A stretch of 64,000 nt of DNA from Polynucleobacter sp. JS-JIR-II-b4 (GCF_018687815.1 NZ_CP061306.1:1736001-1800000); one strand, 5' to 3'; counted from the first letter of the stretch, positions 26,650 through 36,010 are shown. The notes: generated by a model from the sequence alone, not told the origin. Numbers and translations are program-made.

Positions 26650-26706
26650 TTAGCACTCGCATGTAGGGAGTGCTGATTATATAGGTCTGATTCCCTGGAT
26701 TTCAAG
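26650..26706 (-). promoter_or_regulatory. groES promoter with CIRCE (HrcA) operator
   Basis: TTAGCACTC at 26650-26658, 9 nt, then GAGTGCTGA at 26668-26676: the CIRCE inverted repeat with one mismatch, the known binding site of repressor HrcA. On the minus strand, TTGAAA (26705-26700), an 18-bp spacer and TATAAT (26681-26676) form a housekeeping promoter whose -10 box abuts CIRCE. CTTGAAA followed 14 bp later by CCTATATA also resembles a sigma-32 heat-shock promoter. The remaining 109-nt leader shows nothing else clear. Between 26707 and 26850 I see only the start region of the EAL-like gene. Confidence 0.85.
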
Positions 26707-26856
26707 GGCGGATCACCATAAATTCTTTAAGGATTTAGCCTATTTTTATAATAGGGACAGGCTGGTAGGTCAATTCCTACAGATAAATCAGCCTAAAGCC
26801 CTTACCGCTCCAATCCGTCCTGCCTAGACTGGATAGTCACCGATTGGAGAATGCTG

Positions 26857-27699
26857 ATGAGCCCGAAATCCCGGCTGTACACGCTTGTAAAGGCATGGAA
26901 GAACAAACCCTTCCAAGAAGTACGAGACGCCTGTGGCGACCCCTGGCTTGGCCTGAGTAGCCAAGTCCTTGAAGAACACCAATCCTGGTCCAAACGACAA
27001 GCGATTAGTCATGAACCCATTTTTAACTGCAAGGGAACCAAACTGACAGGATCTTTATTTAGACCATTGCTAACTGCTTCTGACCTGCAATTGCTTCGCC
27101 TTTTTATGGAAGGGCTAGACACCATCGCCTATTGGTATCGCAGTGGTCGCTTTATTCCTGGAGTTTTGCCAATACCAACACATGCCATAGCCTCAAGCGG
27201 CTACGTGGATGCCATGAGTGAACTCATTCTGAACTCACGCCTACCAGTGGGCTTAGTCAGTATTGGCATTCAAACCATTCCTGAGCCAGACATCGCCGAT
27301 GCTTGTAAAGAAGGATTGCTGCGTTTACGACGGCTTGGCATCTTGCTACATTTTCTAAAATTCACCGGCAGCATTGAAGAGTTGCAGTGGATCACGGAGA
27401 TGCAATTAGAAGGTGTTCATATTGATATGAGCCAGATACGTGAGCGCGAGCTGGCTAGTGATGCACTTTCTCAACTCAGGCAATCGCCCTACTCACCTAC
27501 ACAAATTTATGCCAGCAATATTGGGTTGGTAAAAGATTTAGAAAATGCCTCCACTCTGATTGCCGACCATGCATATGGCGGCCTCATGATGCCCCCTATT
27601 AGCCGTCATCAGATGCTTCAGATTAATGATAGCCGTATCGCTAAAGCCATTTTTTCGCTGCACCCTCATCAACACCCAAACCAAAACGGAGACAAGTAA
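26857..27699 (+). CDS. Degenerate EAL-domain protein, BvgR-like
   Basis: 280 aa. The EAL fold can be followed through HEPIFNCKGTKLTGS, LRLFMEGLDTIAYWYRSGRFIPGVLP, LPVGLVSIGIQT, GLLRLRRLGILLHFLKFTGSIEEL, GVHIDMSQI, IYASNIGLVKDLENASTL and YGGLMMPPIS. The catalytic residues of c-di-GMP phosphodiesterases are gone: EAL has become LFR, DDFG has become LKFTG, and the AEGVE Glu is missing. So it is probably a non-catalytic regulator. ATG 26857 is preferred over 26851 because GGAGA lies 6 nt before it. Its stop overlaps the response-regulator start by 1 nt. Bordetella bvgAS is also accompanied by an EAL-type regulator, BvgR; the equivalence is inferred. Confidence 0.75.
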   Translation: MSPKSRLYTLVKAWKNKPFQEVRDACGDPWLGLSSQVLEEHQSWSKRQAISHEPIFNCKGTKLTGSLFRPLLTASDLQLLRLFMEGLDTIAYWYRSGRFIPGVLPIPTHAIASSGYVDAMSELILNSRLPVGLVSIGIQTIPEPDIADACKEGLLRLRRLGILLHFLKFTGSIEELQWITEMQLEGVHIDMSQIRERELASDALSQLRQSPYSPTQIYASNIGLVKDLENASTLIADHAYGGLMMPPISRHQMLQINDSRIAKAIFSLHPHQHPNQNGDK

Positions 27700-28322
27700 T
27701 GAGAAAACGCGTGATGTTGGTAGATGACCATCCAGCAATGCTGATGGCTCTTAAAAGTATGTTGCAGGACCAGTTGTTATTTGAAATTGCAGGGCAAGCG
27801 CAGAACGGCGAGGAGTGCCTCAGGTCTATGAAAGAGGTGAACCCTAATATGGTGATCCTTGATCTAGATATGCCCAAGACGGATGGCTTTGATGTCATCC
27901 GCCGAATTGGGTTGATGTACCCAGATGTGAGGATGCTAGTGCTATCGAGTATGGATGAAGCAGTCTATGGCGGCAGGGTTCGCTCACTTGGTGGGCATGG
28001 CTTTGTAAACAAAACTGCCGGTGCGGATGTCATCCTAGCTGCATGCGTTGCCATATCCCAAGGCTATAACTTTTTCACTCATGGCAAGAATGGCAATAGC
28101 TCATTAAGTGATAACGATAAGCTCGCACTGATTTCTGATCGTGAGCTACAGGTCATGAAATATTTAGGCAAAGGGAACTCAAACCAACAAATCTCTGAAA
28201 TGCTGCATATCAGCAATAAGACAGTAGCCACTTATAAGACTAGAGTCTTTGACAAGCTGGGCATTAACAATATTGCAGACTTGATTTTGTTCTGCCGCAT
28301 GAACAACATCATCGAAAGCTAG
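27699..28322 (+). CDS. LuxR/FixJ-type response regulator, BvgA/EvgA-like
   Basis: 207 aa. Receiver domain residues 1-120: VMLVDDHPAM (acidic pair 9-10), phospho-acceptor Asp55 in VILDLDMP, VLSS (Thr/Ser position) and the conserved Lys in FVNKTAG. LuxR-type HTH at about 143-200: LSDNDKLALISDRELQVMKYLGKGNSNQQISEML (read in parts), then SNKTVATYKTRVFDKLG. It should be phosphorylated by the hybrid kinase encoded 6 nt downstream and bind DNA as a dimer. Its targets are unknown. Confidence 0.92.
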   Translation: MRKRVMLVDDHPAMLMALKSMLQDQLLFEIAGQAQNGEECLRSMKEVNPNMVILDLDMPKTDGFDVIRRIGLMYPDVRMLVLSSMDEAVYGGRVRSLGGHGFVNKTAGADVILAACVAISQGYNFFTHGKNGNSSLSDNDKLALISDRELQVMKYLGKGNSNQQISEMLHISNKTVATYKTRVFDKLGINNIADLILFCRMNNIIES

Positions 28323-28328
28323 AGCGGC

Positions 28329-30755
28329 ATGTATCGATCCATCACCCGTATTGCCCTTTTTATCCTATTGAATGGGATATTAAGCAATAGCTATGCGAAC
28401 TTACTGAACTCGGCAGAGCAACGGTGGATCGATGCTCATCCTGTAGTGCGTTTTAGTATTCATGAAAAATATGCGCCTTACTTGGATGTTAATGGACAGG
28501 GTGAATCTGGAGTTTTCCATAGCTTTCTAAAAAAACTTGGTGAATTTACCCACCAAGAGTTTTTACCGAAGTGGCGTAAGAGCGATCGGGAGGGACTTCA
28601 GCAACTAGCCAATGGAGAGGTGGATTTCATCATTGATCCGCCCACCCTGGATGACGAGTATCTGAAATTTGGGTCCTTATCAGAAGCAATCTTTTGGGGG
28701 CATGACGCTATTCTGACCAAACGATCAAAAAATGATGCGCCGATTGAGCCAATTAATATCGCCTACTTCGACCGTGGCTTTGAAAACCCACCAATACCCA
28801 ATCATCCCCAAGCCAGCGTATCCGGCGATGCGGAAAAATTACTATTCGACCTACTCAAAAACGATATTGAAGCGCTTGTCTTACCGCTTCGTCTTGCGCA
28901 ACAACTCATTCAGAAGTTAAACGCAGACAAGTTACAGATTGACGGGCTTTACAGTAGAGAGCCCTTTGAATATCGCTGGCTTATCTCGAATCAAGATGAA
29001 GCTTTGCATGGAGTACTTGGGCAGTTTCTTAATAATCTAGATCCAATCGCTTCACGAGATCTTTTTAACATCAACGTGTCTATTTCTGAAAGAGGCCGCT
29101 CATCCCCACCCAACCATTTGCCTTGGCTCTCCACTTTAGCAATCCTACTGATAGGCTCTACCTTACTTTGGCGTATGCATCAGAGACAAACAATTCAAAA
29201 ACAAGAAGCGAAACACCTTATTTCATCGAAAGAGCAGGCAGAAAATGCAAACGCCGCAAAGTCTGCCTTCCTGGCCACCATGAGCCATGAAATTCGCACG
29301 CCCATGAATGCCATTTTGGGCGTGCAAGAGTTATTGCTTAGCAGCTCCCTACCTGCAAATGAAAAAACTTTACTGAAGAGCGCACACTCATCAGCAGAAT
29401 CTCTTCTGGGAATCCTCAACCAGGTTTTAGATCTCTCCAAGATAGAAGCAGGCAAGCTCACGCTCAATATTGAACCCTGCAATCTCAATGCTTTGATTGA
29501 TGACATCGATTCGGCATTCTCAACGGTTGCCCATAGGCAGAATCTTAAGCTGCATACCTCTAAAGATCCGCGCATTGCAGAAGTCTTGTTGTTGGATTCT
29601 TTACGTTTACGCCAAATACTGCAGAACCTGATTAGTAACGCCATTAAGTTCACCGATCATGGTGAAATCTATTTCTCTATCAGCGTGCTCGCAGATGATC
29701 ATGCGGGACAACTAATTGAATTCAGAGTCATTGATACCGGTGTTGGTATGGGTACAGAAGAAATTACCCTAGCACTGCAAGCTTTTGAGCAAATTCCGGG
29801 CAATACCGAACAAGTGAATGGCACTGGTCTTGGCCTTACCATTACTAACCACTTAGTTACCTCCATGAACAGCCAACTTTACTTTGAGAGCGCACCTGGC
29901 TTTGGTAGCAATATTCATTTTTGCGCTGCATTCCCACGTACCAGCATTGCTGCAACCAGAGCCTCAAGACCTGAACATAGCAATATATCCAGAAAGCTAG
30001 TCTCCAAGCATGCTCAAAATAATGAGCGCCTATTGCAAGCCTTAGTAGTGGAAGATCACCCAGCAAGCCGCCAAATTATCTCGCTTCAACTTCAGGCGCT
30101 AGGCATTGAAGTATCAGTTTGCGATAACGCCACCACAGCTCTGGATCTCATCAGTCAACAGCATTTTGATCTTCTGTTAACAGATCAATCTATCCCAGGC
30201 ATGCAGGGTTCAGAGCTTGCCAAGCACATACGTAATATAGGTAATCAAGACCTCATCATCATCGGAATTACCGCAGATATCTATGCCCTAGATTCACGCC
30301 ATCAATTCTTGGAGGCTGGTATGAATGGTGTCTTAATCAAGCCTTTAAGTCTCATGACTTTAGAGAATGAGCTTTCTCGCTATTTCCAAGTTGAAAATTC
30401 AACCAGTACCTCAACACCCACAACCTATCAGGAGGAATATTCGTTTGTCGCCTTTGGAAATCTCCTCAGAAACAGCCCAGAGTACATTCTGGTGATCTTG
30501 GAAGAAATTAAAAAGGTTCATGATGAGACCCTTATCACCCTAAAGAACGAAGAAGTAGATGAAGCTACCTTCAGAAGTATGGTTCATAAAGTCAAAGGGG
30601 GAGCTCAACTCCTCCATGCCAAAAACTTTACTAGGGCATGCGAAGCTCTGGAGCAAGAGAAGAATTTAGATGCTCGAATTACCACCTTTATTCAATTACT
30701 GGAGGACCAAAATCTAATTATTACTAGGTATCAATCTCAATATGCAAAGCTTTAA
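28329..30755 (+). CDS. Hybrid sensor histidine kinase with periplasmic binding domain, BvgS/EvgS-like
   Basis: 808 aa. Signal/anchor helix at 1-23, then one periplasmic solute-binding (Venus-flytrap) domain (about 28-250: RWIDAHPVVRFSIHEKYAPY, GEVDFIIDPP). A TM helix follows at about 260-278 (LPWLSTLAILLIGSTLLW). Then HisKA with His320 in MSHEIRTPMNAILG, HATPase with N box NLISNAIKFTDHG, G1 VIDTGVGMG and G2 GTGLGLTIT. A receiver domain has LVVEDHPASRQ and Asp619 in LLLTDQSIPG. The HPt domain has His753 in MVHKVKGGAQ. This is a full phosphorelay in one chain. Bordetella BvgS has two flytrap domains and a PAS; here there is one flytrap and no obvious PAS. The signal is unknown. Confidence 0.92.
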   Translation: MYRSITRIALFILLNGILSNSYANLLNSAEQRWIDAHPVVRFSIHEKYAPYLDVNGQGESGVFHSFLKKLGEFTHQEFLPKWRKSDREGLQQLANGEVDFIIDPPTLDDEYLKFGSLSEAIFWGHDAILTKRSKNDAPIEPINIAYFDRGFENPPIPNHPQASVSGDAEKLLFDLLKNDIEALVLPLRLAQQLIQKLNADKLQIDGLYSREPFEYRWLISNQDEALHGVLGQFLNNLDPIASRDLFNINVSISERGRSSPPNHLPWLSTLAILLIGSTLLWRMHQRQTIQKQEAKHLISSKEQAENANAAKSAFLATMSHEIRTPMNAILGVQELLLSSSLPANEKTLLKSAHSSAESLLGILNQVLDLSKIEAGKLTLNIEPCNLNALIDDIDSAFSTVAHRQNLKLHTSKDPRIAEVLLLDSLRLRQILQNLISNAIKFTDHGEIYFSISVLADDHAGQLIEFRVIDTGVGMGTEEITLALQAFEQIPGNTEQVNGTGLGLTITNHLVTSMNSQLYFESAPGFGSNIHFCAAFPRTSIAATRASRPEHSNISRKLVSKHAQNNERLLQALVVEDHPASRQIISLQLQALGIEVSVCDNATTALDLISQQHFDLLLTDQSIPGMQGSELAKHIRNIGNQDLIIIGITADIYALDSRHQFLEAGMNGVLIKPLSLMTLENELSRYFQVENSTSTSTPTTYQEEYSFVAFGNLLRNSPEYILVILEEIKKVHDETLITLKNEEVDEATFRSMVHKVKGGAQLLHAKNFTRACEALEQEKNLDARITTFIQLLEDQNLIITRYQSQYAKL

Positions 30756-30786
30756 TCTTTGATGCGGTGGGTTTATCCTATGGGGG

Positions 30787-32316
30787 ATGCGTTTTTCTCC
30801 TCTTCGCCCATCCGCTTTTATCGCAATCCTCCTTTGGACGGCTAGTTCTTTAGCCTTTGCCGGCGAGACTGCATCCCCAGTAATTCCACCATCCGTAGCG
30901 AGTAGCCTCGAGCGCAATCAAATACCTCTTGATACGGTAAGCATTTCAGTTATCGAGATCGAACCTGGCCACCCCGGAAAGAATGTAGCCAAGAAAGTTT
31001 TAGATTGGCGCGGTGGCGATCCAATGAACCCCGCTTCAACGATGAAGTTGTTAACAACGCTTTCTGGTTTAGATATCTTGGGTCCACAGTATCGTTGGCG
31101 CACTAATGTCTATACAGATGGAGTGATTCGTCAGGGAATACTGAAGGGTAATCTATATTTGCAGGGAACCGGTGATCCCAAGCTTGTTCCAGAAGAGTTG
31201 GCCAAGATGATGAAGGACCTTCAAGGTCTAGGTATCCAGAAGATTGATGGCAATCTGTTCTTTGATCGCAGTGCTTATGCAGCCAGTGTCATGGAGCACA
31301 ACACTATTGATGGCGAAGCTCTACGTGCATACAACGTTCCGCCAGATCCTTTGCTCTATGCATTTAGAACTTTGTCGTTTCAATTAGGCAAGTCACGCAC
31401 CGCGGACTTTATTGACATTAGTTACACCCCTCCCCTCTCCCAGCTAAAGGTATCTAACCAAATGCAGTTGGTCGATCGCTCATGCGATAACTGGAAAAGC
31501 AATATCCGCTTTAATTTAGATCCCGAAGGTGTCACTAATACCGATCAGCCTTTGACTGCCCAGTTCTCTGGCGCATTCCCAAGCTCCTGCAAGGGGGTGA
31601 ACTTTAATGTCGTTGCACTTGATGCCAATACCTTTCTAACGCAAGGATTTGCTGCTGCATGGGAATTAGCTGGTGGTAGCTGGGCACAAGCTCCCATCGG
31701 CAAAGATGGCTCAGTTCCTTTAGCCGCTCGACTCCTATTGCAATTTGAAGGCAGCAAACTTGCCGATGATGTTGTAGATATCAACAAATACTCCAATAAC
31801 GTCATGGCTCGCCAAGTTCTTTTGACTATGGCTCTAGATAAAATGGGTAAGCCAGCAACAACTGCCAATGGTGTGTTAGTCATTCAGAGCTGGCTCAAAC
31901 AAAATAGTCTAGATTTTCAGGGGCTGGTGATTGAAAATGGCTCTGGGCTATCTCGCAACGAAGCAATCTCTGCCAGTCAAATGAATCAACTCTTGCTCAC
32001 TGCTCGCAATTTACCCGTGGGTGATATTTTTTATAACAGCCTACCGATTGCTGGTACCGATGGCACGATGCGCAATCGCTTGATGGTTCAACTGCGCAAG
32101 TTTTTACATCTGAAGAAAAAACCCGAAGCCAGAATTAAAACCGGCTCTCTTGCTGATGTACGAGCGATCTCAGGCTATGTAATGAGTAAATCTGGAAAGA
32201 TGTATGCGGTAACTTCATTCATCAACCACCCCAATGCTTGGAGAGGTCTAGAGGCGCATGATCAGTTGCTATCGTGGCTACTTGAAGATGGGCCAGAACC
32301 AAAGCATGCGCGCTGA
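30787..32316 (+). CDS. dacB: D-alanyl-D-alanine carboxypeptidase/endopeptidase (PBP4)
   Basis: Periplasmic class C penicillin-binding protein of the S13 family (509 aa), trimming and cleaving peptidoglycan peptides. The signal peptide ends around AFAGE (residue 25). Catalytic motifs: Ser84-x-x-Lys87 in NPASTMKLL, S-x-N in KYSNNVMARQ, and KTG in RIKTGSLADVRAISGY. GNLYLQGTGDPKL and FDRSAYA are also family blocks. Its last 55 nt overlap the end of convergent tsaC. Confidence 0.95.
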   Translation: MRFSPLRPSAFIAILLWTASSLAFAGETASPVIPPSVASSLERNQIPLDTVSISVIEIEPGHPGKNVAKKVLDWRGGDPMNPASTMKLLTTLSGLDILGPQYRWRTNVYTDGVIRQGILKGNLYLQGTGDPKLVPEELAKMMKDLQGLGIQKIDGNLFFDRSAYAASVMEHNTIDGEALRAYNVPPDPLLYAFRTLSFQLGKSRTADFIDISYTPPLSQLKVSNQMQLVDRSCDNWKSNIRFNLDPEGVTNTDQPLTAQFSGAFPSSCKGVNFNVVALDANTFLTQGFAAAWELAGGSWAQAPIGKDGSVPLAARLLLQFEGSKLADDVVDINKYSNNVMARQVLLTMALDKMGKPATTANGVLVIQSWLKQNSLDFQGLVIENGSGLSRNEAISASQMNQLLLTARNLPVGDIFYNSLPIAGTDGTMRNRLMVQLRKFLHLKKKPEARIKTGSLADVRAISGYVMSKSGKMYAVTSFINHPNAWRGLEAHDQLLSWLLEDGPEPKHAR

Positions 32317-33368
32317 AGACGATCTCTAACGCCGTCCCACTCCTCACCTGCTGGCGGCTCAGGGAACAAAATTAAATCCCAACCTTGCTGATCTAGATCT
32401 CGTAAGGAACGATATAGGCGACTTGCAAAGGCACCGCTATCGCTTGGCACTTCAACCTCTTCAAAGTGGGCCGAAGGATGCCCATCTTCGCTTAAGGAGG
32501 ATTCTGAATCCCACACCGCTACAGCAACGCGCGATTTAATATCTGGATATTCAGTCAAGGCATCCAAGACACGACCGGCGGCATATAGGCGCAAAGGCGT
32601 AGTTGGTGCGTAATGGGCTTTAAGACTTCCAGATACTCTTGGTAGATCTGCCGTTGCTTCATTGGCCGCTTCATTCCCTTTTACTTCTCCAAGCTGATAA
32701 ACCTTCACACCTGTCTTAGCAAAGATTTCACTTGGAGTGATTGCACCGGGTCTGAGCAGTACAGCCTTATCGCCAGATGACAAATCAATGATGGTTGACT
32801 CGATACCGACTTCACAATCTCCACCATCTAGGACCATTAAATCCAACATACCCTCGAACTCATTACGGACGTCAGCAGCACTCGTCGGCGATACCTTACC
32901 AAAGCGATTGGCTGAAGGTGCTACAACTCCGCCTTTAAATTTACGCAACAACTCTTGAGCAATAGGATGGGAAGGAGCCCGAATCGCTACCGTATCTTGG
33001 CCGCCAGTCAGTTCATTTAAAACACTTTTATCTTTCTTGAAGACCAGGGTTAATGGCCCTGGCCAAAAAGCATTAATGAGTTTTAAGGCTTCCTCGGACA
33101 AGTCTCTTACCCACGACGCCAAGAGCGCAACCCAATCGATTTGAGTTTGATCGAACTTATCTGGCGCAGCTAAGTGAACAATGAGAGGGTGATTTGATGG
33201 ACGACCCTTAGCAGTAAAGATTTTCTTAATCGCTTCAGGATTTTTAGCATCCGCGCCCAAGCCATAAACGGTCTCCGTGGGGAATGCAACCAAACCACCG
33301 TCACGCAAGCTTTGTACTGCCTCATTAATCACTGCAGAAGATTGCAAGTGGGTACTGTCTGCGGACAT
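32262..33368 (-). CDS. tsaC: Threonylcarbamoyl-AMP synthase, Sua5/YwlC type
   Basis: Makes threonylcarbamoyl-AMP for the t6A37 modification of ANN-decoding tRNAs (368 aa). The YrdC-like domain spans about 10-210: GGLVAFPTETVYGLGADA, IFTAKGRPSNHPLIVHL, FWPGPLTLVF, VAIRAPSHPIAQELL, APSANRFGKVSPTSA and CEVGIESTIIDLS. The C-terminal Sua5 domain (about 240-355) starts at SGSLKAHYAPTTPLRLY, so this is the long Sua5 form, not short E. coli TsaC. It lies 2 nt after purK. The 3' end is antisense to the end of dacB. Confidence 0.94.
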   Translation of the reverse strand: MSADSTHLQSSAVINEAVQSLRDGGLVAFPTETVYGLGADAKNPEAIKKIFTAKGRPSNHPLIVHLAAPDKFDQTQIDWVALLASWVRDLSEEALKLINAFWPGPLTLVFKKDKSVLNELTGGQDTVAIRAPSHPIAQELLRKFKGGVVAPSANRFGKVSPTSAADVRNEFEGMLDLMVLDGGDCEVGIESTIIDLSSGDKAVLLRPGAITPSEIFAKTGVKVYQLGEVKGNEAANEATADLPRVSGSLKAHYAPTTPLRLYAAGRVLDALTEYPDIKSRVAVAVWDSESSLSEDGHPSAHFEEVEVPSDSGAFASRLYRSLRDLDQQGWDLILFPEPPAGEEWDGVRDRLQRACFGSGPSSSSHDSN

Positions 33369-33370
33369 TT

Positions 33371-34555
33371 CTAGGGCTCGATCCCTAATTCAGTAGCAAC
33401 AGCTGCGCAATTTTGGCGCGCTTCATTGAGGGCTTCACCTAAGCAGTTAATGTGGCCCATTTTTCTACCAATACGTGGCGCAGACTTGCCATAGAGATGC
33501 AGCTTTGCATCGGGGTGAGTGAGTACTTTATTCCAAGCAGGCTCTTTTGGTTGGTCTTCACTACCCTCAAACCAAAGATCGCCCAATAAGTTCAACATGG
33601 ATACGGGCGCTAGCTGACGAGTATCACCCAACGGCAGTCTAGCCATGGCTCTCACCTGCTGCTCAAACTGGCTGCTCACACAAGCATCCATGGTGTAGTG
33701 CCCAGAGTTGTGTGGACGTGGCGCGATTTCATTAGCGACGATATCGCCGTTCTTCAGTACAAAGAACTCCACACAAAGAACACCCACGTAATCGATCTTC
33801 CGAATGAGCGCCTTGGCTGCATCAATGATTTTCTTTTCTTGAGCAGGCTTCAATGAGGGTGCTGGCACAGTAGAGGTATGCAAAATACCATCGCGATGGA
33901 TGTTTTGGGCTACTGGATAAGCCACTACAGCATCGTCATAACCACGCACTACCAAAGCCGATACTTCAAAATCCAATTCCATGCGCTTTTCTAAAACACA
34001 AGGTACGCGCCCGAACTCATTCCACGCAGTAGTCAATTCTTCTGCGCTATAAACAGTGGCCTGACCTTTGCCGTCATAGCCCATGCGTGCAGTCTTTAAG
34101 ATGCCAGGGAAGAGCTCCTTTGGAGTATGAGCAATATCAGCCTCATGCTCAATTACAAAGTTGGGAGCTGGGCCAATATTGGTTTCTGACTTCCAGGTGG
34201 CTAAGAAATTTTTCTCAGCAATACGATTTTGAGCAAGAGAAACGCAGCTACTACGCGGCGCCACAAATACACCCAAGGATTCCAACTCATCTAAGGCTTG
34301 TGCTGGAACATTTTCAAATTCAGTGCTCACTGATGAACACAATGCAGCCATCTCTTTTAAAGCAGCGCTGTCAGTGTATTGCGCTTGAATAAATTTTTCG
34401 GCAATGGAGCCTGCGGGACTATCAGAACCAGGGTCGAGCACGCAAACCTTGTAGCCCATTGCTTGAGCAGCCTGAGTAAACATCCGACCCAATTGACCGC
34501 CACCTAAAATTCCTAAATACGAACCCGGCAAGATGGGCTCCATACGATCTGCCAT
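33371..34555 (-). CDS. purK: N5-carboxyaminoimidazole ribonucleotide synthase
   Basis: ATP-grasp enzyme (394 aa) that carboxylates AIR with bicarbonate, giving the substrate of PurE. Visible: LGILGGGQLGRMFTQAA (about 16-32), TARMGYDGKGQATV, LEKRMELDFEVSALVVRG, YVGVLCVEFFVL, NEIAPRPHNSGHYTMDA and LLGDLW. Lies 4 nt downstream of purE, an obligate functional pair. Confidence 0.96.
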   Translation of the reverse strand: MADRMEPILPGSYLGILGGGQLGRMFTQAAQAMGYKVCVLDPGSDSPAGSIAEKFIQAQYTDSAALKEMAALCSSVSTEFENVPAQALDELESLGVFVAPRSSCVSLAQNRIAEKNFLATWKSETNIGPAPNFVIEHEADIAHTPKELFPGILKTARMGYDGKGQATVYSAEELTTAWNEFGRVPCVLEKRMELDFEVSALVVRGYDDAVVAYPVAQNIHRDGILHTSTVPAPSLKPAQEKKIIDAAKALIRKIDYVGVLCVEFFVLKNGDIVANEIAPRPHNSGHYTMDACVSSQFEQQVRAMARLPLGDTRQLAPVSMLNLLGDLWFEGSEDQPKEPAWNKVLTHPDAKLHLYGKSAPRIGRKMGHINCLGEALNEARQNCAAVATELGIEP

Positions 34556-34559
34556 GTAA

Positions 34560-35054
34560 TTAATATCCCGGCAAATTCATTGAACGTGCGGTATCAGACT
34601 GCTTGGCACGGAAATCCTCTAAGCGCTTGGCTAATTCAGCATCATGCAAAGCCAAACCTGCAATCACATGCAAGGCAGCATTCGCTGCACCGGCTTCACC
34701 AATCGCAAACGTAGCAACCGGAATACCCTTAGGCATCTGCACAATAGAGAAGAGAGAATCTTCACCACGCAAATATTTACTGGCAACAGGTACGCCATAA
34801 ACAGGAATAATCGTTTTTGATGCGAGCATGCCTGGTAAATGGGCTGCACCACCTGCTCCAGCAATGATTGCCTGCAAGCCATTGGCTTGGGCTTTTTCTG
34901 CATACTGAAACATATCATCTGGCATGCGGTGTGCGGAGAGTACTTTTGCCTCGTGCGCAATGCCAAATAGTTCAAGCATTTGAGCGGCGTGCTGCATGGT
35001 GTCCCAATCTGAATTGGATCCCATCACTATTCCGACGATTGGCTTCTTACTCAT
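34560..35054 (-). CDS. purE: N5-carboxyaminoimidazole ribonucleotide mutase
   Basis: 164 aa. Moves the carboxyl group of N5-CAIR to give CAIR. VGIVMGSNSDWDTM at the N-terminus, VLSAHRMPD, IAGAGGAAHLPGMLAS (about 63-78) and VPVASKYLRGEDSLFSIVQMPKGIPVAT (read in two parts) are the class I PurE signatures. Sits between purC and purK in the minus-strand run. Confidence 0.96.
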   Translation of the reverse strand: MSKKPIVGIVMGSNSDWDTMQHAAQMLELFGIAHEAKVLSAHRMPDDMFQYAEKAQANGLQAIIAGAGGAAHLPGMLASKTIIPVYGVPVASKYLRGEDSLFSIVQMPKGIPVATFAIGEAGAANAALHVIAGLALHDAELAKRLEDFRAKQSDTARSMNLPGY

Positions 35055-35103
35055 TTACCTCTCCAAATGCCTTATAACCATTAAGGGCTCTATTATCCCT
35101 GAC

Positions 35104-36003
35104 TCAAGAAGTCTCAGTAAGGCGGGTAAGCGCTTCACGATACTTTTGGGCAGTCTTTTCAATCACATCTGCTGGCAATTGCGGTGCAGGGGCTGTTTTA
35201 GGCCATAACTTACCATCCACCATAGCGGTTTCAAGCCAATCACGCACAAACTGTTTGTCATAAGAAGGTGGGTTAGAGCCTACATAGTAGGTCTCTGCAG
35301 GCCAAAAACGAGAAGAGTCGGCTGTCAGGATCTCATCCATCAACACCAGTTGGTCATTGGCATCTAAGCCAAACTCAAACTTGGTATCAGCAATGATGAT
35401 TCCGCGAGTAGCTGCGTATTCAGAAGCCTCTTTGTATAAACGAATACTCACTTCACGGATTTGATTGGCTAACTTTTCACCAATGAGTTCAATGACTTTT
35501 TCAAATGAGATGTTTTCATCATGCTCGCCGACTTCAGCCTTAGCCGCTGGAGTAAAAATCGGCTCAGGCAATTTCTGGGCGTTTTCTAAACCTTCGGGTA
35601 AAGCAATGCCACATACCTTGCCGGTTTCTTTGTAATCTTTCCAACCGCTACCAGCTAAATAGCCACGCACTACCGCTTCAACCAAGATTGGCTTTAAACG
35701 CTTAGCGACAACAGCACGACCTTGAACTTGAGCTACCTCATCAGCAGCAACAACAGTAGCCGGATCAATCCCTGTCAAATGATTTGGAATAACAGAAGCC
35801 AATTTATCAAACCAAAAATTAGCCATTTGATTAAGGACTACGCCTTTCTCGGGGATAGGCTCGCCCATCACCACATCAAATGCGGAGAGGCGGTCTGTCG
35901 TAATCATGAGCAACTTATCGTCATCCAATGCATAGACATCGCGGACCTTACCTTTAGACAATAAAGGCAATGACTTAATGGAGGTAGCGTACAGAGCTGG
36001 CAT
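35104..36003 (-). CDS. purC: Phosphoribosylaminoimidazole-succinocarboxamide synthase
   Basis: SAICAR synthase (299 aa) joining CAIR and aspartate with ATP. Motifs: [35 protein letters not shown] (read in parts, about 14-48), [47 protein letters not shown] and [12 protein letters not shown]. This is the longer ~300-aa PurC form common in betaproteobacteria. It follows fba by 8 nt. Confidence 0.96.
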   Translation of the reverse strand: MPALYATSIKSLPLLSKGKVRDVYALDDDKLLMITTDRLSAFDVVMGEPIPEKGVVLNQMANFWFDKLASVIPNHLTGIDPATVVAADEVAQVQGRAVVAKRLKPILVEAVVRGYLAGSGWKDYKETGKVCGIALPEGLENAQKLPEPIFTPAAKAEVGEHDENISFEKVIELIGEKLANQIREVSIRLYKEASEYAATRGIIIADTKFEFGLDANDQLVLMDEILTADSSRFWPAETYYVGSNPPSYDKQFVRDWLETAMVDGKLWPKTAPAPQLPADVIEKTAQKYREALTRLTETS

Positions 36004-36010
36004 ATTTAAT

